Source: Acidobacteriota bacterium (lineage in GTDB: Bacteria > Acidobacteriota > Aminicenantia > Aminicenantales > Saccharicenantaceae). From it: 64,000 nt of DNA. Location: NCBI GenBank assembly GCA_029569255.1, contig JAKQUO010000045.1:1-64000 (forward strand), given 5' to 3'. Positions 9,166-17,396 of this stretch are shown here, piece after piece (the stretch's first letter is position 1; every line of letters starts with the position of its first letter). The notes below the pieces were generated by a model. The model had not been told where the DNA came from. It did not search any database and worked only from the letters and a program-made list of their open reading frames with translations. Position numbers and translations under genes: made by a program.

Positions 9166-10041
9166 ATGAAGATCGTCCTCTCGGAGACCCTGAGCTACTG
9201 CTTCGGCGTCCGCAAGACCCTCGAGACGACCGCCCGCCTCCTGGCCGACCGCCCGGACCGGACCTACTGCATGCTCGGCGACATCGTCCACAACGAGCAC
9301 GTCATCGAAGGCCTCAAGGCCAAGGGCCTGCGCGTCGTCCAGGCCCTGGACGAGGTCCCCCCCGGCGGCGTCGTCATCCTCCAGAGCCACGGCTCGGCCC
9401 GGGACCGCTACCGCGAGCTCGAGCGCCGCGGCCTCGAGTACATCGACGCCACCTGCCCCATGGTCAAGATCATCCACGAGCGCATCCGCGCCGTCGAGCG
9501 CGAGGGCCGCACGCCCGTCGTCATCGGCCAGGCCGGGCACGAGGAGGTCCGGGGCATCGTCGGCCAGGTCGCCCGGGCCATCGTGGTCAAGTCCCCGGAC
9601 GAGGTCGAGCCGGAGCTCTTCGCCGGCGTCCGCCGGGCCGGGATCGTGGCCCAATCGACGTTCGTCGAGGCCGAGGCCCGCCGCATCGTCGAGCGCGTCC
9701 GCGCCCTCGTCCCCGACACGGTCTTCCACGACACGATCTGCCGGCCGACCAAGACGCGCCAGCGCGAGGTCGAGGCCCACACGCCCGGCGCCGACTGGGT
9801 CGTCGTCATCGGCTCGCGCCACAGCGCCAACACCCGCCACCTGTTCAACATCGCCCGGGCCCTCAACCCCCGGACCCACCTCATCGACCGGCCGGAAGGC
9901 GTCGACGACATCGCCATCCCGGCCGACGCCACCGTGTTCATCGCCTCGGGGGCCTCGACGCCCGGCGAGCTCATCGACGAGGTCGTCCGCAGGCTCGAGG
10001 CCCGGGGGGGAGCGTCGGGGCGAAAGGACGGCCGCCCATGA
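9166..10041 (+). CDS. ispH: 4-hydroxy-3-methylbut-2-enyl diphosphate reductase
   Basis: 291 residues. IspH (LytB) is the iron-sulfur enzyme that makes IPP and DMAPP in the last step of the MEP pathway. The three cluster-binding cysteines are present as Cys12 (SYCFGV), Cys97 (ATCPMV) and Cys192 (TICRPT). So are the substrate-binding VHNEHV, QSHGSA, QAGHEEV and SANTRHL stretches and the C-terminal SGASTP. The ATGA overlap with the following prenyl synthase couples precursor supply to chain elongation. Length is a little short of the E. coli enzyme (316), as in many bacteria. Confidence 0.96.
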   Translation: MKIVLSETLSYCFGVRKTLETTARLLADRPDRTYCMLGDIVHNEHVIEGLKAKGLRVVQALDEVPPGGVVILQSHGSARDRYRELERRGLEYIDATCPMVKIIHERIRAVEREGRTPVVIGQAGHEEVRGIVGQVARAIVVKSPDEVEPELFAGVRRAGIVAQSTFVEAEARRIVERVRALVPDTVFHDTICRPTKTRQREVEAHTPGADWVVVIGSRHSANTRHLFNIARALNPRTHLIDRPEGVDDIAIPADATVFIASGASTPGELIDEVVRRLEARGGASGRKDGRP

Positions 10042-11105
10042 CCTTCGAGGCCTATTTCGGACGGACGGCCGTCCGGCTGCGGCGGGACCTGGGGCGCTTC
10101 CTGGCCTCCAAGCGGCCGGCCTACGAGGCCCTCGGGCCCTGGGGCCGCGACGTCCTCCGCCGCCTGGAGTCGTTCACCCGGAAAGGCAAGCTGGTCCGCG
10201 GCGGCCTCGTCTCGCTCGGCTACGAGATGGCCGGGGGCCGGGGCCCCTCCGCCGCGGCGGTCCGGGCGGGCACGGCCATCGAGCTCGTCCAGTCGGGCCT
10301 GCTCATCCACGACGACATCATGGACCGAGACGAGCGGCGGCGCGGCGCCCCGTCCATGCACGTCCAGTACGCCCGCCTGGCCAAGGATCCCGGCGGGCCC
10401 GGCGCGGCCCTCTTCGGGGCCAACATGGCCGTCTGCGCCGGCGAGATCGCGATCTTCCTCGGCTTCGAGGCCATGGCCGGACTCGCCGGCCCGGCGGGCC
10501 GCGCGGCGGCCGCCCAGAGGCTCTTCGCCGCCGAATTCGGCTTGGTCGGCCTCGGCCAGATGCGCGACATCGAGGCCGGCGGCTCCGGGCGCCGGCCCTC
10601 GGAGCGGGCCGTCCTCGAGACCTACCGGTTCAAGACGGCCCGCTATTCCTACGCCCTGCCCTTGGCCATGGGCTGGGTCCTGGGCGGCGGGCGCCGCGGG
10701 ACGCTCCCCGCCCTCGACCGCCTGGGCGAGGGCCTCGGCCTCATCTTCCAGATCAAGGACGACGAGCTGGGCCTTTTCGGGAGCCCCCGGGACACCGGCA
10801 AGCCGGTCGGCTCCGACATCCGCCAGGGGAAAAAGACCCTCTACGCCCTCCGCCTGCTCGCCCGGGCGTCCGGGCCCGACCGGGACCGCCTCGAGAGGAC
10901 CCTGGGGCGGCCGGACGCGCCGGAGGCGGACATCCTCTACGTCCGGGGCCTGGCCGAGCGCCTGGGCGTCCGGGAAGAGGTCAACCGGGTCATGGCCTCC
11001 CTGGGCCGGCGGGCCGGGGCGGCCGTGGCCGCGCTGCCCGTCGCGGCCCGGCACCGGGAGATCCTGCAAAGCCTTTTGCGGCAAGGGCTTAGCCGCAGGC
11101 GCTAG
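10038..11105 (+). CDS. Polyprenyl diphosphate synthase family protein
   Basis: 355 residues of the trans-isoprenyl diphosphate synthase fold, which condenses IPP with an allylic diphosphate. The first Asp-rich motif is intact (HDDIMDRDERRRG, about residues 91-103) and is followed by an Arg pair. The second motif reads KDDELGLFG (about 241), DDxxG rather than DDxxD, a variant seen in some family members. GKPVGSDIRQGKKTLY matches the conserved K-S-D-x-x-x-G-K-x-T segment. Product chain length (FPP, GGPP or longer) cannot be read reliably. Starts inside the ispH stop codon. Confidence 0.9.
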   Translation: MTFEAYFGRTAVRLRRDLGRFLASKRPAYEALGPWGRDVLRRLESFTRKGKLVRGGLVSLGYEMAGGRGPSAAAVRAGTAIELVQSGLLIHDDIMDRDERRRGAPSMHVQYARLAKDPGGPGAALFGANMAVCAGEIAIFLGFEAMAGLAGPAGRAAAAQRLFAAEFGLVGLGQMRDIEAGGSGRRPSERAVLETYRFKTARYSYALPLAMGWVLGGGRRGTLPALDRLGEGLGLIFQIKDDELGLFGSPRDTGKPVGSDIRQGKKTLYALRLLARASGPDRDRLERTLGRPDAPEADILYVRGLAERLGVREEVNRVMASLGRRAGAAVAALPVAARHREILQSLLRQGLSRRR

Positions 11106-11127
11106 GACCGCTCCCGCGGCGCCGAGG

Positions 11128-11166
11128 GGTGAGATATCACCGCGCGAATCACCTCTTGGGGTGATT
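11128..11166. repeat. Two tandem hairpins between prenyl synthase and PilZ gene
   Basis: GGTGA-GATA-TCACC at 11128-11141, then AATCACC-TCTTGG-GGTGATT at 11147-11166. Both stems use the same GGTGA/TCACC core in opposite order. No T-run follows, so a terminator role is uncertain. Confidence 0.5.
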
Positions 11167-11233
11167 GACGCGAGACTCGCCCGAGACGAAAATCGTCGCG
11201 CCAACCAACGTTAGCCTCGCGGAGGATGCGGTC

Positions 11234-11614
11234 ATGGACAATCGCAAGGACAAGCGCTTCATGGAGAGGAACAGCGTCCTCATCAAGTCGACTTCGGAGA
11301 ACAGCGAGGCTTTCTACGGTCACGGCATCAACGCCCACACCCACGACATCTCCCTCTCCGGGGCCCGGATCTGCACGCCGCACTTCTTCCCCGTCGGCAG
11401 CGTCGTCCGCATCGTCATCGACCTCGAGAGGACGCGCCAGTCCATCAAGGTCGACGGCGAGATCAAGTGGACCAAGAAGTGCGAGGAGGACGACGACCTG
11501 TTCGAGAGCGGCGTCGAGTTCCTCCACAGCATCTCCCAGACGCTGCTGTCGCTGATCAAGCACCTCTACGCGGAGCGGAACGGAGGGGGCATCCCCGCCT
11601 CCGTGTCCCACTGA
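11234..11614 (+). CDS. PilZ-domain protein (c-di-GMP receptor type)
   Basis: 126 residues, essentially a single PilZ domain. Both c-di-GMP-binding motifs are visible: RFMER (RxxxR) at residues 7-11 and DISLSGARI (the D/N-x-S-x-x-G motif) about 40 residues later. The rest is a six-stranded barrel pattern with a C-terminal helix. The ATG at 11234 has GGAGG 8 nt upstream, so an upstream extension is unlikely. No cyclase, phosphodiesterase or motility gene is nearby, so the regulated process is unknown. Confidence 0.87.
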   Translation: MDNRKDKRFMERNSVLIKSTSENSEAFYGHGINAHTHDISLSGARICTPHFFPVGSVVRIVIDLERTRQSIKVDGEIKWTKKCEEDDDLFESGVEFLHSISQTLLSLIKHLYAERNGGGIPASVSH

Positions 11615-11729
11615 GCGGGCCCCGGCCCGTTCCCGGCCCCCTTCCGGCCCCCGACGGTCAGGCCGCCGCGCACCGCCTCGGAACCCGCCGTCCCCCGGCT
11701 GTCCCGCCGCCGGGGCGGGGCGCGCAACG

Positions 11730-12635
11730 CTACTTGGCGATCGGGACGGCCGTCTTGGGGTCGCGGACGGCCTTCCACTTGACGGGCGCGGCCTTGGGCC
11801 TGTCGGCGGGACGGACCGTGCCCTCGATGGCGTCGCCCCGGACCGTCCCCTCGTAGAGGAAGGAGGCCATCTTCCCGTCGGCCTCGGTGTCCAGCTTGAA
11901 CGAGATCCTGTCGCCCGCGAGGACGACGTCTTTCACGGCCGCGAGCCACGTCCCCTCCGTCCCCGACGCGGACACGGACTGGAACTCCTGGACGGCCTGG
12001 ACGGTGAAGTGCCGTTTCCCGGCGCCGTCGGGGAGGTCCCACTCCCAGCGCCCGCTGACGTTGGCCGGGACGACCCAGAAATGGACGTCGCGCCGGTCGC
12101 CGTAGCTCGTCTCGACGAGCGAGGTCTTGTCGGGCCGCCACTCGCCCATGTCGAAGCTGTGGGAGACGAGGCGGGTGCCCGGCCTGAGCTCGGAAAGCAG
12201 CTTCGGCCGCAGCCTCAGGTTGACCGAGGTCAGGAGGTACATGGTCACGACGGTCGCGTCATGGAAGTCGGCCTCGAAAAGGTCCTGCTGGATGAACTTG
12301 ACCTTGCCCTCGAGGCCGGCCTGGACGGCGTTCTCCTCGCTCTCCTGGATGCGCACGGGATCGATGTCGATCCCCAGGGCCTTGACGCCGTATCTCTTGG
12401 CCGCGGCGATGACGATGCGGCCGTCGCCGCAGCCGAGGTCGTAGAGGACGTCGCCGGGCTTGAGGCCGGCCAGGCGCAGCATCTCGTCGACGACCTCCGG
12501 GGGCGTCGGCACGAAGGGGACGTCGAAGCCGCGGTACTGGTTCCAGTTCAGGCTCAGGTCCTGGGCCGGCGCCGCCGCGGCGAGGGCCAGCAGGGCGGCC
12601 GAGGCGAACGCGGGGAGGAATAGCGCTTTCTTCAT
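11730..12635 (-). CDS. Predicted exported class I SAM-dependent methyltransferase-like protein
   Basis: 301 residues. A clear signal peptide (MKKALFLPAFASAALLALAA, ending near APAQ) precedes a Rossmann methyltransferase domain. Motif I is VLYDLGCGDGRIVI, with an acidic loop after beta-2 (LGIDIDPVRI) and a VTMYLLTSVN post-I region. The last 100 residues form a beta-rich domain (WEWDLPDGAGKR... to SFLYEGTVRGD). SAM is not normally found in the periplasm, so the active compartment is a puzzle. The start was chosen for the GAGGAGG Shine-Dalgarno. Substrate unknown. Confidence 0.82.
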   Translation of the reverse strand: MKKALFLPAFASAALLALAAAAPAQDLSLNWNQYRGFDVPFVPTPPEVVDEMLRLAGLKPGDVLYDLGCGDGRIVIAAAKRYGVKALGIDIDPVRIQESEENAVQAGLEGKVKFIQQDLFEADFHDATVVTMYLLTSVNLRLRPKLLSELRPGTRLVSHSFDMGEWRPDKTSLVETSYGDRRDVHFWVVPANVSGRWEWDLPDGAGKRHFTVQAVQEFQSVSASGTEGTWLAAVKDVVLAGDRISFKLDTEADGKMASFLYEGTVRGDAIEGTVRPADRPKAAPVKWKAVRDPKTAVPIAK

Positions 12636-12820
12636 CACCGACCTCCTCGGGAAGGATGCGTCCGGGACGGGAGCGCCCGGGAATAGGAACGATGATAGCC
12701 CCCGGCCGGAGGGCTGTCAAACGGAACGGCCGGGCGGTCGGGCCGGGCGCCCCCTCGGGCCTGGACCTGACCGTCGAAGAGGGCGGCGACCGGAGGGAAA
12801 AAGGCGCCGGGTCCCGCGGG

Positions 12821-14281
12821 CTAGTTCTTGGCCTGGGTCAGGACGACCTCGACCCGGCGGTTCTTGGCCCGGTTGGCCTCGGTGTCGTTCGGGGCGACCG
12901 GGTTCTCCGGGCCGAAGCCGCGGTACTTCATCCGGTCGTTGGAGATGCCCTGGGCCAGCAGGAACTCGTAGACCGCCCGGGCCCGCTCCATGGACAGCCT
13001 CATGTTGATCTCGAGCGAGCCGGTCGAGTCGGTGTAGCCCTCGATGCTCAGGTTCATCTGGGAAAAGGCCATGAGGATGCCGGCCAGCTTGGCCACGGAG
13101 ATCAGGGAGGCCGGCTTGAGGGTCGCCTGGCCGGTGTCGAAAAGGATGCCGGACAGGCTGACGACGACGCCGCGGGCCGACTCGGTCGTCTCGGCGACCG
13201 ACGACAGGGCCCCCTTGAGCCGGCCGGCCAGCTCGTCGCGCTCCCTTTTGATGGCCTCGCGGTCGGCGGCGACCCGGTCCCGCTCCGCGGCCACGGCGTC
13301 GCGCTCGGCGGCGATGGCGTTCCTCTCGGCGGTCAGCTTCTCGGTCAGCCTGGCCAGGTCGGCCGTTTCGCCGGCCAGCGCCTGGCGCTGGACTTCGACC
13401 TCCTTGAGCTGCCGGGCGATCCGCGCCGACTCGCTTTCGGCCGAGACGGCCCGCTCCTCGAGGGCGGCCCGCTCGGCCAGGCGCCGGGCCTCGGCTTCCT
13501 CGGCGGCCTTCGCTTCCTGGGCCTTGAGCATCTCCTTGATGGCCTGGGAGGCGAGCTGGGCGGCGGCCCTGGCGCGGTCGGCCATGAGGCTCTTGTTGCC
13601 CTTGGCCGCCATGGCCTCGCCGAAGGCGATCTTGGCGCCGTCGACGGCCTTGGGGTTGACCGAGGCCGCGCCGAGCTTCTCGGCCATCTCGATGGCCTTG
13701 GCCGCCTGGCGGACGGCCGCCGGGGTGCTGTCGTTGTACTGGATCGTGGCGATCGACTCGAGGGCCGGCTTGGCGGCGCCGGAGAAGTCCTTGAAAGCGA
13801 AGGGCGTATATTGGACGTTCGGCGCTCTCGTCTGGCCCGAGGCGAAGAGGACGACGTCGGTCGGACGGTTGACCGTGGAGAAGGGCTCCGCCGTGACCAT
13901 GAGGGCGAAGATCTTCCGGCCGAGGAAATACTGCTGGGTCCCCGAGGCGTTCTTCTTGTCGACGGCGACCTCGCCGAGGTTCTCGACCGACCCGTCCAGG
14001 GTCACGGACCAGAGGACGTAGGCCGCGATGTCGCCGGCGAAGAGGACGGCCGGCTCCATCTTCTGGAACGCCAGCTTGACCGAGAACTGGCCCTTGTCGG
14101 CGGTGACGGAGGCCTGCATGGAGGCGTTCTTGGGCGCCCGGTTGGTCTTGTTGAAGCGGATGGCGACGGAGGCCCCCTCCTTGAGCGACATGGCGTTCAG
14201 TTGGACCTCGGCCGCCGCGGCGACGACGGGGGCGGCCAGCAGGATGACCAGGGTCAGGACGGCGATGCGATTTCTGGACAT
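12821..14281 (-). CDS. OmpA-family protein with long coiled-coil
   Basis: 486 residues: signal peptide (ends near VAAAAE), an N-terminal domain of about 220 residues of unknown fold, an Ala/Glu/Arg-rich coiled coil of about 130 residues (EERAVSAESESARIARQLKE and following), and a C-terminal OmpA domain. The last binds peptidoglycan: LSGILFDTGQATLKPASL, GYTDSTGSLEINMRLSMERA and NRRVEVVLTQ are its standard motifs. Probably a periplasmic tether or spacer between outer membrane and cell wall. GAGGAGG precedes the ATG. No operon partner. Confidence 0.9.
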   Translation of the reverse strand: MSRNRIAVLTLVILLAAPVVAAAAEVQLNAMSLKEGASVAIRFNKTNRAPKNASMQASVTADKGQFSVKLAFQKMEPAVLFAGDIAAYVLWSVTLDGSVENLGEVAVDKKNASGTQQYFLGRKIFALMVTAEPFSTVNRPTDVVLFASGQTRAPNVQYTPFAFKDFSGAAKPALESIATIQYNDSTPAAVRQAAKAIEMAEKLGAASVNPKAVDGAKIAFGEAMAAKGNKSLMADRARAAAQLASQAIKEMLKAQEAKAAEEAEARRLAERAALEERAVSAESESARIARQLKEVEVQRQALAGETADLARLTEKLTAERNAIAAERDAVAAERDRVAADREAIKRERDELAGRLKGALSSVAETTESARGVVVSLSGILFDTGQATLKPASLISVAKLAGILMAFSQMNLSIEGYTDSTGSLEINMRLSMERARAVYEFLLAQGISNDRMKYRGFGPENPVAPNDTEANRAKNRRVEVVLTQAKN

Positions 14282-14488
14282 GGGACCTCCTCGAGTCAAG
14301 GCGCTCAGTGATTTAGTCGTTTTCCCCAACACGATGTCCGGCCCCCCCGGCTCCGCGGGGCCCCGCTCCCCCGCCGGACGGGCCGAGCGAAGGATACCAT
14401 CGCGCGGGGCCCAGGTCAATCGGGCGGCGTCGGGGGGATTTCCCCCCGGCGCGTGTCCCCGCCTTCGTCGCTCCGGCCGGTTCTCGTG

Positions 14489-14494
14489 TATAAT
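14489..14494 (+). promoter_or_regulatory. -10 hexamer TATAAT upstream of small exported protein
   Basis: A perfect TATAAT lies 41 nt before the GTG start at 14536. No convincing -35 element is visible at 17 nt. The rest of the 254-nt gap (14282-14535) shows nothing recognisable. Confidence 0.5.
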
Positions 14495-14535
14495 CGAAGC
14501 TCCGATCTTTCCAGGATCTATCCAAAGGAGGCGCC

Positions 14536-14979
14536 GTGACCACGAAAAAAAGGAGAGGGGCGTCGTTCCTCGCGGGGACGGCCCTGGTTTTGGCCCTGTC
14601 GGCGGCCGGCGCCGCCCAGGCGCAGAAGTACGACGCCCTGCTCGGGACTTGGGACGTCAAGACCGAGGAGGGCGGCCGGACGCTCGTCTTCGAGTTCATG
14701 CTGAAGGACGGCAAGCTCGCCGGAAAATACACCGGGGCCTCGGGGACCGCGGACATGACCGACCTCACCTTCGAGGACAACACGGTCAAGTTCAACGTGA
14801 CCGTGGGCAACGGCATGGTCATCACCTTCTCGGCCATCGTGGCCGAGGGCGGCCTCTCGGGGACGCTGTCGCTTCAGTTCGGAGACGCCGAGTTCACGGG
14901 GACGAAGCGGAAGCGGCCGGAGCTGGTGCCGGTGGAGGGAATCGAACCCACACGCCCATTGCTGGGCACAGGATTTTGA
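14536..14979 (+). CDS. Small exported protein, 3' end running into antisense tRNA-Leu
   Basis: 147 residues. GTG start with AAAGGAGG upstream; signal peptide FLAGTALVLALSAAGAAQA; then a compact beta-strand domain (LLGTWDVKTEEGGRTLVFEF onward) of the kind found in small lipocalin-like secreted proteins. No named family is recognised. The natural domain seems to end near GTKRKRP. The last 17 residues (VEGIEPT and beyond) are translated from the complementary strand of tRNA-Leu, and the stop codon lies inside the tRNA. The gene has probably lost its own stop and borrowed one from the tRNA. Confidence 0.72.
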   Translation: MTTKKRRGASFLAGTALVLALSAAGAAQAQKYDALLGTWDVKTEEGGRTLVFEFMLKDGKLAGKYTGASGTADMTDLTFEDNTVKFNVTVGNGMVITFSAIVAEGGLSGTLSLQFGDAEFTGTKRKRPELVPVEGIEPTRPLLGTGF

Positions 14980-15012
14980 GTCCCGCGCGTCTGCCTGTTC
15001 CGCCACACCGGC
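14924..15012 (-). tRNA. tRNA-Leu (CAA)
   Basis: Read on the minus strand: a perfect 7-bp acceptor stem (GCCGGTG/CACCGGC), discriminator A and encoded CCA, a long variable arm typical of Leu, and the T-loop GGTTCGATTCC. The anticodon loop CTCAAAA gives anticodon CAA for UUG codons. 89 nt including CCA. Its 3' half overlaps the end of the protein gene on the opposite strand. Confidence 0.95.
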
Positions 15013-15055
15013 GCGGCCCGATAACTATAGGGGAAAAGAAGGCCCGGTTCAAGAA

Positions 15056-15085
15056 GGGGGACGCGCACGAGGCGTACATGTCCCC
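15056..15085. repeat. Short palindromic repeat, family B copy 1
   Basis: GGGGGACGCGCAC-GAGGC-GTACATGTCCCC, an imperfect inverted repeat related to the copies at 15713, 21912 and 48251. It sits 25 nt before the trmH start, just ahead of that gene's -10 hexamer. Confidence 0.75.
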
Positions 15086-15097
15086 TCTCCTTTGTGC

Positions 15098-15103
15098 TAT
15101 AGT
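15098..15103 (+). promoter_or_regulatory. -10 hexamer directly before trmH start
   Basis: TATAGT ends 6 nt before the ATG at 15110, so transcription would begin at or next to the A of the start codon. There is no Shine-Dalgarno sequence, suggesting a leaderless mRNA. Confidence 0.5.
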
Positions 15104-15109
15104 CTGGCC

Positions 15110-15703
15110 ATGCCGACACCGGAGAGGATCGAGAAGGTCCGCGGCGTCCTGGCCCGCCGTCAGGCCGACCTGCGGGTCGTCCTGGAGAACGTGACCCTCG
15201 CCCACAACGCCAGCGCGGTCATGCGGACGTGCGACGCCGCCGGCGTCCTCAAGCTCGACCTCGTCGGCCCGAACCCCGAGGTCCTGCGGCCCAACAAGGC
15301 CATCTCGACCCGGGCCGACAAGTGGCTCGAGATCGCCGTCCACGCCGACCCGGCCGCCTGCCTGGGGCCCTTGAAGAAAGCGGGCTTCGAGGTCCTGGCC
15401 GCGCACCTCCGCCGGGATTCGGTCCCTTACACGGACATCGACTTCGCCAGGCCCGTCGCCCTCCTCTTCGGCAGCGAATCCGAGGGCGTCTCCGCGGAGG
15501 CCCTGGCCCTCGCCGACAAGGTCGTCGGCATCCCCATGCTGGGCATGGTCCAGAGCCTCAACCTGTCCGTGTCGGTCGCCGTCATCCTCTACGAGGCGCT
15601 GCGGCAGCGGACGCTCAAGGGCTACGGCGAACGGTCGCGCCTGCCGGCCGCGGAGAGCGAGCGGCTCCAGGCGAAGTGGCTGGGGCTCGGCGAAGAGCCG
15701 TAA
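15110..15703 (+). CDS. trmH: tRNA (guanosine-18-2'-O)-methyltransferase, SpoU family
   Basis: 197 residues of the SPOUT (knotted) methyltransferase family, transferring a methyl group from SAM to the 2'-OH of G18 in tRNA. The three motifs are all present: NASAVMRTCDAAGV (motif 1, with the catalytic Arg), VALLFGSESEGVS (motif 2) and IPMLGMVQSLNLSVSVAVIL (motif 3, the knot). Its start MPTPERIEKVRGVLARRQ resembles TrmH N-termini rather than RlmB, which has an extra L30-like domain. The neighbouring tRNA-Leu gene is on the other strand. Confidence 0.92.
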   Translation: MPTPERIEKVRGVLARRQADLRVVLENVTLAHNASAVMRTCDAAGVLKLDLVGPNPEVLRPNKAISTRADKWLEIAVHADPAACLGPLKKAGFEVLAAHLRRDSVPYTDIDFARPVALLFGSESEGVSAEALALADKVVGIPMLGMVQSLNLSVSVAVILYEALRQRTLKGYGERSRLPAAESERLQAKWLGLGEEP

Positions 15704-15712
15704 GAAAGAAAA

Positions 15713-15743
15713 GGGGACACGTACTGAAGCAGCACATGTCCCC
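15713..15743. repeat. Short palindromic repeat, family B copy 2
   Basis: GGGGACACGTACT-GAAGC-AGCACATGTCCCC lies between the converging stops of trmH and the PDZ protein gene, where it could also end transcription from either side. Confidence 0.8.
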
Positions 15744-15770
15744 TGAGAGAAAAGACCCGGAGCAGGTCTC

Positions 15771-17381
15771 TCAGATCCTGCGCAATCCGCCCCGGAGGCT
15801 CAGGCCCCTCACGGCCTGCCGGAAATCGTCGGAGCCCCAGTTCCTGAGCTCGTCCCGGAAGGCGTCCGTGTAGCCGCGCCAGCCTTCCAGGAAGTCCCGC
15901 AGGCCCTCGGAGCCGGACGCGGCGCCGCTCTCCTCCTCGGCCACCTCGACCTCCGCGGTCATGGGCTTCTTGTTCCGGACGAACTCGATCTTGACCTTGG
16001 CGCCCTTCTCCTTGGCTTGGACGAGGTCGATGAGCTCGTCCACGGTCTCGACCGCCCGGCCGTCGACGCGGACGATGACGTCGCCGACCTTCATCTTGGC
16101 CTTCTCCGCGGGGCCGCCCTCGGTCAGCCTGGCGACGAGGAGGCCCGTCCCCTCCTTGACCCCGAAGTGCTCGGCCAGCTCGGCGTTGAGGGCGTTGCAG
16201 TAGACGCCGATGTACCGGCGCGATTCGAAAACCGTCCCCGGCGTCGCCGGCCTCGGGGCGGCCTCTCTCGGGGCCCGCCCCGGCGTCGCCGGCCTCGGAG
16301 CGGCGGGCGGAGCCTCCCTGTCCGGGCCGAACAGGCGCGGAAAGCTGGCGGCCATTTCCCGGCGCGCCTCGTCCTCGGCGTACTCGCCGAGCTTGGCCTT
16401 GACCTCCAGGGGCTTGCCGTCCCGCTCGATGGTCAGGGTGACGTCCTGCCCGGGCTTCCGCTTGCGGATCTCGGCCGCCAGGGCGTCGCGGCCGGGGATG
16501 TCGCGGCCGTCGATCTTGAGGAGGACGTCGCCCTCGCGGAGCTTGGCCAGCTCGGCCGGGCTGGCGCGATTGACCGAGGCGACCACGGTCCGGCCGTCCT
16601 CGTCCTGGCCGATGCTGACGCCCAGCCAGCCCCGCTCGACCTTGCCCTTGTCCTTGATCTGGCCCGCGACGTCCTGGACGACGTCGATGGGCACGGCCAG
16701 GGCCATGCCGGACGAGGGCGCCTCGGCCCGGTTGCTGAGGACCAGCCCGGACCCGGCCCGCTCGCGGTCGCGGTACTGGAAGACGACCGGGCGCTCCTCC
16801 ATGTAGATGCCGCGGAGGAGCCCGACCATGCGTCCGTTCCCGTCGACGACCGGCCCGCCGCTCGAGCCGGGCGTGACCCAGACGTTGAGGCGGAGCCTGT
16901 CGGCGGCGACGGAGCTGACGATGCCCTGGGTCACGGCCGCGGTGCGCTCGGGCGAGACCCCGACGACGGCGATCCAGGACCCCGGGGCGAGGTCGGCCGG
17001 CTTGGCCGCGGCGAGCGCCGGCAGCCCGGGGTCCTTGGCCTTGAGCAGCGCGACCTGGGTCTCCGTGTCGAAGCCCAGGAACGCGGCCTCGACCTTCTTC
17101 CCGTCCGAGGCCGTCAGCATGATCTTCTCGTCGCGCGGCAGGACCAGGGCCGACGTGACGACGTAGCCGCCCTTCTCGATGACGACGCCGGTGGCCACCA
17201 CATGGAGGCCGCGGCGATTGACCTCGACGCGGACGACCGAGGGATAGACCCGCTTGGCGATGCCGGCGATGTCGGGCTCGGCGCCGATACTCCGGCCGCC
17301 GGACGCCGCGGCCCCGAGCGACGGGGCCAGGACGGCCAGGCAGGCCATGACCGCGAGGGCCGGTTTGATCTTCCTGTTCAT
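15771..17381 (-). CDS. HtrA/DegP-like PDZ protein lacking catalytic His and Asp
   Basis: 536 residues: signal peptide (ends near LGAAAS), a trypsin-like fold of about 200 residues, one PDZ domain (RGWLGVSIGQDEDGRTVVAS), a Pro/Ala linker, and a second PDZ (YIGVYCNALNAELAEHFGVK to VEFVRNKKP-like end). It has the DegP plan, but the catalytic His motif TNNHVV reads TSALVL (residues 76-81, Leu79 for His). The Asp position reads DTETQVALLK (Gln109 for Asp); only the serine motif GSSGGP (Ser174) remains. It should therefore be proteolytically dead and act as a sensor, chaperone or adaptor. It lies 15 nt downstream of the sigma/membrane-protein pair. Confidence 0.87.
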   Translation of the reverse strand: MNRKIKPALAVMACLAVLAPSLGAAASGGRSIGAEPDIAGIAKRVYPSVVRVEVNRRGLHVVATGVVIEKGGYVVTSALVLPRDEKIMLTASDGKKVEAAFLGFDTETQVALLKAKDPGLPALAAAKPADLAPGSWIAVVGVSPERTAAVTQGIVSSVAADRLRLNVWVTPGSSGGPVVDGNGRMVGLLRGIYMEERPVVFQYRDRERAGSGLVLSNRAEAPSSGMALAVPIDVVQDVAGQIKDKGKVERGWLGVSIGQDEDGRTVVASVNRASPAELAKLREGDVLLKIDGRDIPGRDALAAEIRKRKPGQDVTLTIERDGKPLEVKAKLGEYAEDEARREMAASFPRLFGPDREAPPAAPRPATPGRAPREAAPRPATPGTVFESRRYIGVYCNALNAELAEHFGVKEGTGLLVARLTEGGPAEKAKMKVGDVIVRVDGRAVETVDELIDLVQAKEKGAKVKIEFVRNKKPMTAEVEVAEEESGAASGSEGLRDFLEGWRGYTDAFRDELRNWGSDDFRQAVRGLSLRGGLRRI

Positions 17382-17396
17382 GGCGCTTCCATCCTC

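Noticed and set aside
11734-12638. Considering the methyltransferase a cytosolic enzyme with a misplaced start
   Set aside because: The Shine-Dalgarno and ATG at 12635 are strong, and the first methyltransferase residues come only after the signal sequence, with no good internal start.
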